64,000 nt of DNA. It comes from Pseudoselenomonas ruminantium. Its GTDB lineage: Bacteria; Bacillota; Negativicutes; Selenomonadales; Selenomonadaceae. A model generated the notes under the pieces. The model saw nothing but the letters and a program-made list of their open reading frames with translations, had not been told where the DNA came from and ran no database searches. The stretch is from contig NZ_FOQK01000002.1 of NCBI RefSeq assembly GCF_900113715.1, positions 62,001 through 126,000 of the forward strand, in the 5' to 3' direction. Positions within the stretch are counted from its first letter, which is position 1. Each line of letters begins with the position of its first letter. Shown here piece after piece: positions 34,377 through 42,530 of this stretch. The position numbers were made by a program, and so were the translations under genes.

Positions 34377-35711
34377 ATGGAACGCGAAAAGATAATCCGG
34401 GGCATTGAGGCGTTTGACCCCGAGCTCTTCGATTTTATCCAGATGGAACTGAAGACGCAGCGCTATACGCTGTCCCTGCTGCCGAACGAGAACTATGCCT
34501 CGCCCTTCTGCTCATATCTGAAGGGCAGCCTGCTCAGCAATACCTATATGGACTATCACGATGTGGTGACGTGCAGCCGGCTGGAGTCCCTGGCCATCGA
34601 GCGCGCGAAGCGGTTGTTTGGCAGCGAGGCGGCCATCGTGCGCATCAACAATCTGGTCGCAGCGTCGCAGATCGTCTTCCACAATTTCGTCAACACTGGC
34701 GATACCATCATGTCCTTCAACCTGCGCAAGCGGGAATACTGCTATACCGAGGATATGAAGTACAATTTCGTGAAATACAGCATCGAGCCGGAGACGCAGC
34801 ATCTGGATTACCGCCATATCGAGGCGCTGGCGCAGGAGTGCCGGCCCAAGATGATCATATTCTCGCCGACGAATTATCCGAAGGATGTCAACTACCGCAA
34901 GCTGGCGCAGATCGCGCATGGCGTGGGGGCCGTGCTATGGGTGGACATGAGTGCGGTCGTGGGACTGGTAGCCGCGAAATTGATGCATTCGCCGGTACCC
35001 CATGCCGACGTGGTGACGTTCTACACCCATGATACGCTGCGCGGACCCCAGAGCGCGGTGATCCTTACGAACAGCGAGAATGTGGACAGCCTCAACCAGA
35101 TTGCCATCAATACGGGGCATGTATATCTGCAGGAGAATGTCCTGGCGGCACTCTGCATCGCATTCCGCGAGGCGGAGACGCCGGAGTTTGGCAAGTATTG
35201 CCAGCAGTGCCTGAAGAATGCCAATGCGCTGATGGAATCCCTCAAGGACAATGGCCTCAATATCGTCTATCATGGGACGAACAGCCAATACGTAGCCCCC
35301 GAGGTGCATTGTGAAGACCGCGGCCCCTTCCTGTCGCAGGTCAAGCAGGCGGGCTTCATCGTCAAATGCGACAATATCATGACCTTCGATGATGATAAGA
35401 CGATCCCTGCGCTGCGGTTGTCGAGCCTGATCCCGACGACCCGCGGCATAAAGGAAGAGGAGATGGTCGAGGTCGGGCGGCTGCTGTCCAAGGCCATCGT
35501 GCCGGATCTCGACTCCAAGCAGATCGCCAAGATCCGCCAGTCCCTGGCGGAAATCGTATTCACCAAGCCGCTTTTTTCCGAGGAATGGCTGCCGCGCAAG
35601 AATATCATCAACCCGCTCTACAGTTCGCAGAATATCAACTATTCGCGGGAACTCTATGCGGCCAACAAGAAGAGTTTCCTCAAGCATCTGTTTGGCTTCG
35701 ATGAGGATTGA
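34377..35711 (+). CDS. Serine hydroxymethyltransferase-like protein without the PLP lysine
   Basis: 444 residues with the SHMT fold: LLPNENYASPFCSYLKGS, the phosphate-binding-like NNLVAASQIVFHNFVNTGDTIMS, WVDMSAVVGLVAAK and TFYTHDTLRGPQSAVIL. In true SHMT the last motif is THKTLRGP with the Schiff-base Lys; here it is Asp 219. The cofactor-stacking His of DMAHIAG is Ala 193. These two changes should abolish normal PLP chemistry while the fold is kept. ATG 34377 follows GAGGAGG. It follows the DASS transporter and may share its transcript. Role unknown; a regulatory or binding function is possible. Confidence 0.85.
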   Translation: MEREKIIRGIEAFDPELFDFIQMELKTQRYTLSLLPNENYASPFCSYLKGSLLSNTYMDYHDVVTCSRLESLAIERAKRLFGSEAAIVRINNLVAASQIVFHNFVNTGDTIMSFNLRKREYCYTEDMKYNFVKYSIEPETQHLDYRHIEALAQECRPKMIIFSPTNYPKDVNYRKLAQIAHGVGAVLWVDMSAVVGLVAAKLMHSPVPHADVVTFYTHDTLRGPQSAVILTNSENVDSLNQIAINTGHVYLQENVLAALCIAFREAETPEFGKYCQQCLKNANALMESLKDNGLNIVYHGTNSQYVAPEVHCEDRGPFLSQVKQAGFIVKCDNIMTFDDDKTIPALRLSSLIPTTRGIKEEEMVEVGRLLSKAIVPDLDSKQIAKIRQSLAEIVFTKPLFSEEWLPRKNIINPLYSSQNINYSRELYAANKKSFLKHLFGFDED

Positions 35712-35739
35712 GGCGGATGGGTGTTTTGTGTGTCCGCCG

Positions 35740-35768
35740 TTGACAGCGCTTCTCTGATGCACTATAAT
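35740..35768 (+). promoter_or_regulatory. Consensus promoter of the cobalamin riboswitch-cbiK transcript
   Basis: TTGACA, exactly 17 bp, TATAAT. Confidence 0.9.
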
Positions 35769-35804
35769 GAAAGCCGTGATATAAATCACGCATATAATTT
35801 CATA

Positions 35805-35965
35805 GTCAGGGAACAGGTGCTGTCTATGACAGCCGAAGAGAAAAGCCGGTCAAAACCGGCGCGGTCCCGCCGCTGTGAGGGGAGCGATCCTGCAAGATTG
35901 CCACTGGATATGAATCTGGGAAGGCGCAGGGGAGCGATGAACCGAGCCAGAAGAACTGCCTGTCC
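35805..35965 (+). promoter_or_regulatory. Cobalamin riboswitch aptamer
   Basis: Landmarks in order: ACAGGTGC (P1 5' side), AAAGCCGGTCAAAACCGGCGCGGTCCCGCCGCTGTGA core, the ATTGCCACTGG and CTGGGAAGGCG segments, and the B12 box GAGCCAGAAGAACTGCCTGT near 35944-35963. It precedes cbiK, a cobalt chelatase of B12 synthesis, and a terminator, so B12 binding is expected to end transcription. Confidence 0.93.
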
Positions 35966-35978
35966 GAAAGTCACCGTT

Positions 35979-36002
35979 TTGACTTGTCATTTGACCGGTC
36001 AA
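35979..36002. repeat. Two abutting TTGAC-NN-GTCA palindromes in the riboswitch expression platform
   Basis: TTGACTTGTCAT 35979 and TTGACCGGTCAA 35991 directly adjoining, between the B12 box and the terminator hairpin. Confidence 0.92.
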
Positions 36003-36055
36003 GCCACCTGCGAGCGATGGGAAGGGGACTGCTGACTATCCAACCACAGGATAGC

Positions 36056-36089
36056 AGGGGTCTTTTGGTGCGCCAAAAGGCCCCTTTCT
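36056..36089 (+). terminator. Riboswitch terminator
   Basis: Arms GGGGTCTTTTGG / CCAAAAGGCCCC around TGCG, then TTTCTATTT. Confidence 0.85.
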
Positions 36090-36119
36090 ATTTATCCAAG
36101 AAATAGGGGGATTCACATT

Positions 36120-37115
36120 ATGAAAAACTGGAAAAAAGCATTGGCTGTATCTCTTGCCTGCACGGCTGCCTGGGGCTTTGCTGCTCCGCAGACGGAGGCT
36201 GCTTATCAGCTGAACCCGGAAGTAAAGAAACCGACGATGGCACTCAAGACGGCCTCGGAAATCGGTGTGCTCAAGAATGAGAACCCGGAGCTTAAGAACC
36301 TTGCGGATAAGGACGCTATCGTGGTTATGACGTTCGGCACGACGTTCAAGGATACGCGCGCTAAGACCATCGATGCAACGGTCGATGCCATCAAGGCTGC
36401 TCATCCGAACGTGAAGGTTGTCACGGCTTATACGTCGCATATCATCATCAAGCGCGTACAGGAGAAGGAAGGCATCAAGTTCCCGACGCCGGAAGAGGCA
36501 CTCGAGCAGCTCAAGGCTGATGGTTACAGCCGTGTAGCACTGGTTTCCCTCGATGTCATCCCGGGCATGGAGTACAACTACGATATGGGCGTTTATCAGA
36601 ACTACAAGAACCAGTTCAAGAAGATGACGCTGGGTACGTCGCTGATGTACTGGCAGGGCCAGGAAGAGCAGGCCGATGATGTCACGGAAACCATCAAGGC
36701 GCTGTCCTCCCAGTTCCCGAAACAGGGCAAAGACGATGCTATCCTGATCATGGCTCATGGTACGCCGAACATTTCGAATGCGTATTACTCGGTCATCCAG
36801 GCAAAACTCGATGAGATGGGCTATAAGAACGTCTATGTCTACACGGTTGAAGGCTGGCCGTCCCTCGAGACTGTTATGCCGAAGCTCAAGAAGAACGGCA
36901 TCAAACACGTTACGCTGATGCCGCTGATGATGGTTGCTGGTGACCATGCCAACAACGATATGGCTGGCGATGAGGAAGATTCGCATAAGTCCATGCTGGT
37001 CAAAGAGGGCTTCAAGGTCGATACCTACATCCATGGTATTGGCGAGAACAAGAACATCCGTGACCTTTATGTTGCCCGTGCAAACGATGCATGGAATGCA
37101 CTGGAGGCAAAATAA
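36120..37115 (+). CDS. cbiK: Exported anaerobic cobaltochelatase CbiK
   Basis: 331 residues. A signal peptide MKNWKKALAVSLACTAAWGFAAPQTEAA precedes a CbiK domain. CbiK inserts Co2+ (or Fe2+) into sirohydrochlorin, an early step of anaerobic cobalamin synthesis. Core motifs: VVMTFGTTFKDTR, TAYTSHIIIKR with a metal-site His, LIMAHGTPN with a second His, VEGWPSLE with Glu and MPLMMVAGDHANNDMAGD with a third His. Most CbiK are cytosolic, but exported forms are known in Desulfovibrio, where haem or iron roles are discussed. Control by the upstream cobalamin riboswitch supports a link to B12 or cobalt. Confidence 0.93.
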   Translation: MKNWKKALAVSLACTAAWGFAAPQTEAAYQLNPEVKKPTMALKTASEIGVLKNENPELKNLADKDAIVVMTFGTTFKDTRAKTIDATVDAIKAAHPNVKVVTAYTSHIIIKRVQEKEGIKFPTPEEALEQLKADGYSRVALVSLDVIPGMEYNYDMGVYQNYKNQFKKMTLGTSLMYWQGQEEQADDVTETIKALSSQFPKQGKDDAILIMAHGTPNISNAYYSVIQAKLDEMGYKNVYVYTVEGWPSLETVMPKLKKNGIKHVTLMPLMMVAGDHANNDMAGDEEDSHKSMLVKEGFKVDTYIHGIGENKNIRDLYVARANDAWNALEAK

Positions 37116-37134
37116 GACCATCTTTATGGTAAGA

Positions 37135-37167
37135 GAGGCGCGTGGGCATAGCTCACGCGTCTTTTTT
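37135..37167 (+). terminator. Terminator of cbiK
   Basis: Hairpin GAGGCGCGTGGGC / GCTCACGCGTC around ATA, then six Ts. Confidence 0.85.
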
Positions 37168-37212
37168 AGACGCATTCTTCGCAAAGAAATCCGTAAATCG
37201 CGGACATTTTTC

Positions 37213-37241
37213 TTGACGCAGCGGGGATAAATACTTATAAT
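37213..37241 (+). promoter_or_regulatory. Promoter of xpt-pbuX
   Basis: TTGACG, 17-bp spacer, TATAAT. A second TATAAT lies 6 bp further on. Confidence 0.82.
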
Positions 37242-37263
37242 TAGCGTATAATCTGATAGCAAC

Positions 37264-37370
37264 GAAACTGCATGGCTGACGGTTCAGTGGAATTGACCAC
37301 GGGCCGTGCAGTTCGGGAAAATGCCGACCGTCTGGGCACCTTTTTAGGGGCTCGGACTGTCGGCATTTTT
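37264..37370 (+). promoter_or_regulatory. Structured leader of xpt-pbuX, ZTP (pfl)-like
   Basis: Helix AACTGCATGGC / GCCGTGCAGTT encloses TGACGGTTCA and a GTGG...CCAC hairpin followed by GGG. Downstream comes CCGACCGTCTGGGCA, close to the CCGCCTGGGCA that marks ZTP riboswitches. The second element is part of a long terminator hairpin (about 37319-37366) ending in five Ts, so ligand-controlled termination is plausible. The classic purine-riboswitch core is absent. Confidence 0.55.
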
Positions 37371-37394
37371 AGTTAGCATGGAGGGAAGATTATT

Positions 37395-37970
37395 TTGGAA
37401 CTGCTGGAGAGGAAGATTCAGGAGGAAGGCATTGCCCTGCCAGGCAACGTGCTCAAGGTGGATTCGTTTTTGAACCATCAGATCGATCCGGAGCTGTCGC
37501 TGGCGATGGGCAGGGAGTTTGCGCGTTTGTTCCGCGATGCGGGCATCGACCGTGTGCTGACGGTGGAGGCATCGGGCATTGCCATCGGTGTCATGGCGGC
37601 TATGGAGCTCGGCGTACCGCTGGTCTTTGCGCGCAAGAAGAAATCGGTGCTGATGCATGAGCCGGTCTATAAGCATGAGGTTTACTCGTTCACGAAGAAA
37701 GAGACGTCAGAAATCATCGTGCTGCAGAAGTATCTGCCGGCTGGTGAGAATGTGCTGGTCATCGATGATTTCCTGGCCAATGGCGAGGCGGCACTGGGAC
37801 TGGCGAGCATCGTTGAGGAGGCAGGCTCGAAGGTGGCTGGCATCGGCATTGCCATCGAGAAGGCCTTCCAGCGCGGCCATCAGCGCATCATCGACAAAGG
37901 GTATCACCTTGAGGCTCTGGCAAGCATTGCTTCGCTGGACGATGGCAAGATTACGTTTGTAGAGAAATAA
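37395..37970 (+). CDS. xpt: Xanthine phosphoribosyltransferase
   Basis: 191 residues, TTG start at 37395 after GGAGG. Converts xanthine plus PRPP to XMP in purine salvage. Typical features: MELLERKIQEEGIALPGNVLKVDSFLNHQIDP at the N terminus, FARKKKSVLM, and the PRPP site VLVIDDFLANGEAALGL. Length equals B. subtilis Xpt. It is followed at about 20 bp by the permease gene, forming the classic xpt-pbuX operon. Confidence 0.95.
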   Translation: MELLERKIQEEGIALPGNVLKVDSFLNHQIDPELSLAMGREFARLFRDAGIDRVLTVEASGIAIGVMAAMELGVPLVFARKKKSVLMHEPVYKHEVYSFTKKETSEIIVLQKYLPAGENVLVIDDFLANGEAALGLASIVEEAGSKVAGIGIAIEKAFQRGHQRIIDKGYHLEALASIASLDDGKITFVEK

Positions 37971-37989
37971 ATTTGTGGGGGAATTCATT

Positions 37990-39342
37990 GTGACGAACGC
38001 GATTCATCCGGTTGACCAGAAACTGCCGTTTTTGCGCACGCTTATCTACGGGGCTCAGCATGTGCTGGCCATGTATGCTGGTGCGGTAGCTGTGCCCTTG
38101 GTACTTGCCGGGGCCATCGGGCTTTCGACGGAACAGCTCATTTATCTCATCAATGCCGATCTCTTCACCTGTGGGATCGCTACGCTCGTGCAGGCATTGA
38201 GCATCCGCGGTGTCATCGGTGCGAAGCTGCCGATCGTGCAGGGCTGCACGTTTACGGCGGTCACGCCGATGATCATCATCGCGAACACCCATGGCGGCGG
38301 GGCAGCTGGCCTGCAGGTCGTCTATGGCTCGGCTATCTTTGCCGGCATTGCCTGCTTCATCATCAGCAATTTCTTCAGCAAGATGCTGCGGTTCTTCCCA
38401 CCGGTGGTCACGGGCTCGGTCATCACAATCATCGGTCTGTCGCTGCTGCCGGTAGCGGTCAACTGGATCACGGGGCCGAATCCTGCGGCTGCTGATTACT
38501 GTGACCCGTCAAACATCGCTCTGTCGCTGGCGGTGCTGGCAATCATCCTCTTCATCTACCGCACCTGCAAGGGCTTCCTGGGGCATATTTCAGTGCTGCT
38601 GGGCCTGGTGATCGGCACGGGGATTGCAGCTGCTTTCGGCATGGTGGATTTCCATGCCGTCAGCGAAGCGGCAGTGCTCGGTGTCACGACGCCCTTTGCC
38701 TTTGGCCTGCCGGTATTTGAGCCGGTATCGTGCCTCATCATGACGCTGGTCATGCTCGTGACGATGGCCGAGACTACGGGCGATGTCATGGCCATCAGCT
38801 CGATCGTCAAAAAGCCGATGACGGAGGAGATGCTCACCAAGGCCCTGCGGGCCGATGGTTTCTCGACGGCTCTGGGCGGTGTGTTCAATACCTTCCCGTA
38901 TACGGCTTTTGCCCAGAACATCGGCCTTATCAGCATGACGGGAATCCGCAGCCGCTATATCGTGGCGACCAGCGGCGTGTTGCTGATGATCCTCGGGCTC
39001 TTCCCGAAGCTGGCGGCTGTCGTCGCCTGCATCCCGACGATGGTGCTCGGCGGTGCTGGCCTGGCGATGTTCGGCATGGTAGCGGCAAGCGGCATGCAGG
39101 CGCTCTCGCAGGCGGATTTGCAGAAGAAGGGCAACTCGATGGTCGTGGCTATCAGCGTAGCTGTGGCGCTTATCCCGCTGGGGGTGCCGTCCTTCTACAG
39201 CCATTTCCCGCAGTGGGTGCAGCTCATCGGCAACAGCGGCATCACGATCGGCAGCATCATGGCCATTGTGCTCAACGTACTGCTCTGCGAGCGCAAGCCG
39301 AAGCAGAGTGAGTCGGAGCACGAGGCAGCTTTCGATCTTTAA
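37990..39342 (+). CDS. pbuX: Xanthine permease
   Basis: 450 residues from GTG 37990, which has GGGGGAA at a good distance; GTG 37975 is an alternative. Nucleobase:cation symporter-2 family with about 14 membrane segments. Signatures include LIYGAQHVLAMYAGAVAVPL (the QH motif of TM1), GAKLPIVQGCTFTAV, ETTGDVMAISSIV and the AFAQNIGLISMTGIRSRYIV region. Pairing with xpt indicates xanthine, perhaps also uric acid, as substrate. A terminator follows directly. Confidence 0.93.
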   Translation: MTNAIHPVDQKLPFLRTLIYGAQHVLAMYAGAVAVPLVLAGAIGLSTEQLIYLINADLFTCGIATLVQALSIRGVIGAKLPIVQGCTFTAVTPMIIIANTHGGGAAGLQVVYGSAIFAGIACFIISNFFSKMLRFFPPVVTGSVITIIGLSLLPVAVNWITGPNPAAADYCDPSNIALSLAVLAIILFIYRTCKGFLGHISVLLGLVIGTGIAAAFGMVDFHAVSEAAVLGVTTPFAFGLPVFEPVSCLIMTLVMLVTMAETTGDVMAISSIVKKPMTEEMLTKALRADGFSTALGGVFNTFPYTAFAQNIGLISMTGIRSRYIVATSGVLLMILGLFPKLAAVVACIPTMVLGGAGLAMFGMVAASGMQALSQADLQKKGNSMVVAISVAVALIPLGVPSFYSHFPQWVQLIGNSGITIGSIMAIVLNVLLCERKPKQSESEHEAAFDL

Positions 39343-39362
39343 GGGAATCTCCCGCTGACGGC

Positions 39363-39400
39363 AACTGGCAGTCCCAGACAGAAGGGGCTGCCAGTTTTTT
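39363..39400 (+). terminator. Terminator of xpt-pbuX
   Basis: AACTGGCAGTCCC / GGGGCTGCCAGTT then six Ts. Confidence 0.87.
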
Positions 39401-39534
39401 GTCATGCGTTTGTTACATGTATACATATATACCTCTTTTATGACGCTTTTAATTGTGCTATAATGTTCTTTGTGATTGTACATTACAGGTGTACAGTTGC
39501 GAAAAACATTTACCCTATAAGGAGCATTCATACG

Positions 39535-41559
39535 ATGAAACAAAATGACAATGAGTTTATGCAGCACGATCTACGGCTTCCTGAACTTACGGTTCGCGGT
39601 ATGCTGCTCGGTGCTATCCTGACGGTTATCTTCACAGCATCGAACGTCTACCTGGGCCTCAAGGTCGGCCTGACCTTTTCCTCGGCTATCCCCGCCGCGG
39701 TGATTTCGATGGCGGTCCTCAAGATGGCGAAAGATTCCAATATCCTTGAGAACAACATGGTGCAGACACAGGCTTCCGCCGCAGGAACCTTGTCGGCCAT
39801 CATTTTCATCATCCCCGGCATGCTGATGATCGGCTATTGGCAGGGCTTTGAATTCTGGCAGACGCTGCTGGTATCGGCCTGCGGCGGCTGCTTGGGCGTG
39901 CTGTTCACGATCCCGCTGCGCCGCGCGATGGTCGTCCATAGCGACCTGGCCTATCCGGAAGGCGTGGCTGCGGCTGAGATCTTGAAGGTCGGCAGCAATG
40001 CTGCGGCAGCTTCTAAGCAGGGCAGCGGCCTTAAGGAAATCATGTCGGGCGGTATCGTGGCTGGTGTTGTCGCGCTGCTTTCCAATGGCTTCCAGGTCCT
40101 CTCGGGGGGACTGTCCCTCTGGTTCCATGTGGGCCGCGGCATGACGCAGTTCCCCATCGGCTATTCGACGGCGCTGGTCGGTGCCGGCTATCTCATCGGC
40201 ATTGCCTCGGGACTGGCGATGCTCGTCGGTATCCTGATCGCCTGGGCGGGCTTCGTGCCATTCTACACGATCACGAGTGCACTGCCTGATGGCATGACGA
40301 TGCAGAAATTTGCCGGTGCGGTTTATCAGGAGCGCGTCCGTCTGATCGGCGCTGGTGCCATGGGCGTGGCCGCTATCTGGACCCTTATCACGCTGGCCGA
40401 GCCGGTCATCGAGGGCGTCAAGGAGTCCATTGCCTCGGTCCGCATGTCCGATGGCGAGAAGGACAAACACCGCATGGACATCGATATGTCCATCAAGAGC
40501 ATCGGCCTGGTATTCGCGTTGACGGTTGCCGGCCTGCTGGCGATTTTCTATGCCTTTGTCAGCCCTGAGGGCCTGCCGCTGATGCAGAACCTCACTTTTG
40601 TCCTCGTCGGCGTCGGCGTGGCTGTGTTCATGGGCTTCTTTGTCGCCGCAGCCTGTGCCTATATGGCCGGTCTCGTCGGCACCTCCTCGAGCCCGATTTC
40701 GGGTATCGGCATCCTGGGCATCATCGTGGCATCGCTTGTGATGTATGCCCTTTGCACGTCGTTTGGCATTTTTGACTTGCCGGGCGGCGAGAAATTCGCT
40801 ACGGCGACGGCTATCTTTACGACCTCCATTATCATGGCTATTGCCTGCATCTCGAACGATAATATGCAGGATTTGAAGACCGGCTATCTGGTCGGTGCTA
40901 CGCCGTGGCGCCAGCAGGTGGCTCTGCTGCTCGGCTGCGTAGTCGGTGCTCTGGTCATCGCCCCGGTGCTCAACCTCCTCTATGAGGCCTATGGTTTCCC
41001 TGGTGCGCTGCCGCGTCCGGATATGGACCCGTCCCAGGCACTGGCTGCCCCGCAGGCCGCACTCATGACGACGATTGCCCAGGGCATCTTCTCGAGCCAG
41101 CTTGCTTGGGAGTACATCTACCTTGGCATGGGTCTGGGCGTTCTGCTCGTCATCACCGATCAGATACTCAAACGCAATACGCGCAATCTCTGCCTGCCGC
41201 CACTGGCTGTCGGCATGGGCATCTATCTGCCGCCCTCGGTACAGACGCCACTGGTCATCGGTGCCATCATGGGCTACTTCCTCAATAAGAAGCTCAAGGA
41301 GCGCAAGGGCGAGGAAGGCCGGAAAAATGGCATGCGCCGTGGTACGCTGTTCGCTTCGGGCCTTATCGTCGGCGAGTCGCTGGTCGGTGTCGCGCTGGCT
41401 GGTGTCATCGTCGTCTCGGTCACGAGCGGCGGCAGCGACAGCCCGCTGGCACTGGTCGGCAAGGATTTTGCCGATACGGCCGAAATGCTGGGCCTTGCTG
41501 TCTTCCTCGTGACGCTGGCCATCTTCGGCAAGACGGTGCTGGGCAATAAGAACAACTAA
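39535..41559 (+). CDS. OPT-family oligopeptide transporter
   Basis: 674 residues from ATG 39535 (AAGGAGCATT upstream). The beginning ELTVRGMLLGAILTVIFTASNVYLGLKVGLTFSSAIPAAVISMAVLK is the OPT N-terminal signature, followed by NNMVQTQASAAGTLSAIIFIIPG and some 14-16 membrane helices. A long cytosolic loop (SDGEKDKHRMDIDMS) divides the halves. Prokaryotic OPT carriers take up peptides or metal chelates with protons; substrate not predictable. The 190-bp upstream region has TATAAT at 39459 and a TGTACA...TGTACA dyad near 39478-39496. Confidence 0.93.
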   Translation: MKQNDNEFMQHDLRLPELTVRGMLLGAILTVIFTASNVYLGLKVGLTFSSAIPAAVISMAVLKMAKDSNILENNMVQTQASAAGTLSAIIFIIPGMLMIGYWQGFEFWQTLLVSACGGCLGVLFTIPLRRAMVVHSDLAYPEGVAAAEILKVGSNAAAASKQGSGLKEIMSGGIVAGVVALLSNGFQVLSGGLSLWFHVGRGMTQFPIGYSTALVGAGYLIGIASGLAMLVGILIAWAGFVPFYTITSALPDGMTMQKFAGAVYQERVRLIGAGAMGVAAIWTLITLAEPVIEGVKESIASVRMSDGEKDKHRMDIDMSIKSIGLVFALTVAGLLAIFYAFVSPEGLPLMQNLTFVLVGVGVAVFMGFFVAAACAYMAGLVGTSSSPISGIGILGIIVASLVMYALCTSFGIFDLPGGEKFATATAIFTTSIIMAIACISNDNMQDLKTGYLVGATPWRQQVALLLGCVVGALVIAPVLNLLYEAYGFPGALPRPDMDPSQALAAPQAALMTTIAQGIFSSQLAWEYIYLGMGLGVLLVITDQILKRNTRNLCLPPLAVGMGIYLPPSVQTPLVIGAIMGYFLNKKLKERKGEEGRKNGMRRGTLFASGLIVGESLVGVALAGVIVVSVTSGGSDSPLALVGKDFADTAEMLGLAVFLVTLAIFGKTVLGNKNN

Positions 41560-41569
41560 AAAGACGTTC

Positions 41570-41611
41570 AAAAAAAGCTGCCGTGCAGGGCTTCCTGCGC
41601 GGCAGCTTTTT
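41570..41611. terminator. Terminator of the OPT gene
   Basis: AAAAAAAGCTGCCGTGCAGG / CCTGCGCGGCAGCTTTTTT around GCTT. Confidence 0.9.
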
Positions 41612-41738
41612 TGCTATGCGGGGCTCCGGAAGATAGCAGGCAGAAGCCGGCAGGATCTTTCCAGGAAAACTGGTTGCTATTTTCATAGGAGGGAAGTACA
41701 ATGGCAATAGAATATATGAGGAAAGGCAGGCGATAGAT

Positions 41739-42524
41739 ATGTTGCCGATGGAGATATGGCAGGGGCTGCTCATTCCGCTGCTGGGAACGGGGCTTGGCGC
41801 TGCTTGTGTATATATCTTGAAACGTGAACTGTCGGCGGGGGTACAGAAGGCACTGATGGGCTTTGCGGCGGGCGTCATGGTGGCCGCGTCGATCTGGAGC
41901 CTTTTGATCCCGGCGATGGAGGGTAGTGCGGAGCTGGGACGGCTGGCTTTCCTGCCGGCGTTTATCGGCTTCTGGGCGGGGACGCTGTTCCTGCTGCTGC
42001 TCGACCATGTCATCCCGCATCTGCATCTCGATGCGGACAAGGCGGAGGGCATGGCCTGCAGCCTGCCGAAGACGGCGATGCTGGTGCTGGCGGTGACGCT
42101 GCATAACATTCCGGAAGGCATGGCAGTAGGCGTGGTCTTTGCGGGCTGGCTCGCGGGCAATGCGGATATCACGCTCAGCGGTGCCTTCGCGCTGTCCATC
42201 GGCATTGCCATCCAGAATTTCCCCGAGGGGGCGATCATCTCGTTGCCGCTGCGGGCCGAGGGCATGAATAAGCACAAGGCCTTTGGGGCAGGACTGCTCT
42301 CTGGCGTGGTGGAGCCGCTAGGGGCTGCCTTGACCATCGTGGCGGCAAGTTTTGTCGTGCCTATCCTGCCATACCTGCTGGCTTTCGCTGCGGGTGCCAT
42401 GCTCTACGTCGTGGTGGAGGAGCTCATCCCCGAGATGTCTGCGGGCGAGCACAGTGACATTGGCGTGCTCGCGTTTGCTGCGGGGTTCACCGTGATGATG
42501 GCGCTGGATGTAGCACTGGGATAA
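41739..42524 (+). CDS. ZIP-family metal transporter
   Basis: 261 residues, eight likely membrane segments. The metal-binding helices carry HNIPEGMAVGVVFAG and the following QNFPEGAIISLPLRAEG, matching the HNxPEG and xNxPEG motifs of ZIP proteins, and VEPLGAAL and VVEELIPE further on. A short His loop DHVIPHLHLDADK is typical of GufA-like members. Imports Zn2+, Mn2+ or Fe2+. Convergent with the next gene, with only 6 bp between stops. Confidence 0.9.
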   Translation: MLPMEIWQGLLIPLLGTGLGAACVYILKRELSAGVQKALMGFAAGVMVAASIWSLLIPAMEGSAELGRLAFLPAFIGFWAGTLFLLLLDHVIPHLHLDADKAEGMACSLPKTAMLVLAVTLHNIPEGMAVGVVFAGWLAGNADITLSGAFALSIGIAIQNFPEGAIISLPLRAEGMNKHKAFGAGLLSGVVEPLGAALTIVAASFVVPILPYLLAFAAGAMLYVVVEELIPEMSAGEHSDIGVLAFAAGFTVMMALDVALG

Positions 42525-42530
42525 GCGGCC

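Noticed and set aside
37264-37370. Guanine/adenine (purine) riboswitch before xpt
   Set aside because: The conserved purine-aptamer junction and paired loops are not present; the CCGTCTGGGCA element points to a different class.
39571-41571. 666-codon minus-strand frame opposite the OPT transporter
   Set aside because: Also a shadow of a clearly coding sequence; its protein is charged low-complexity without family features.
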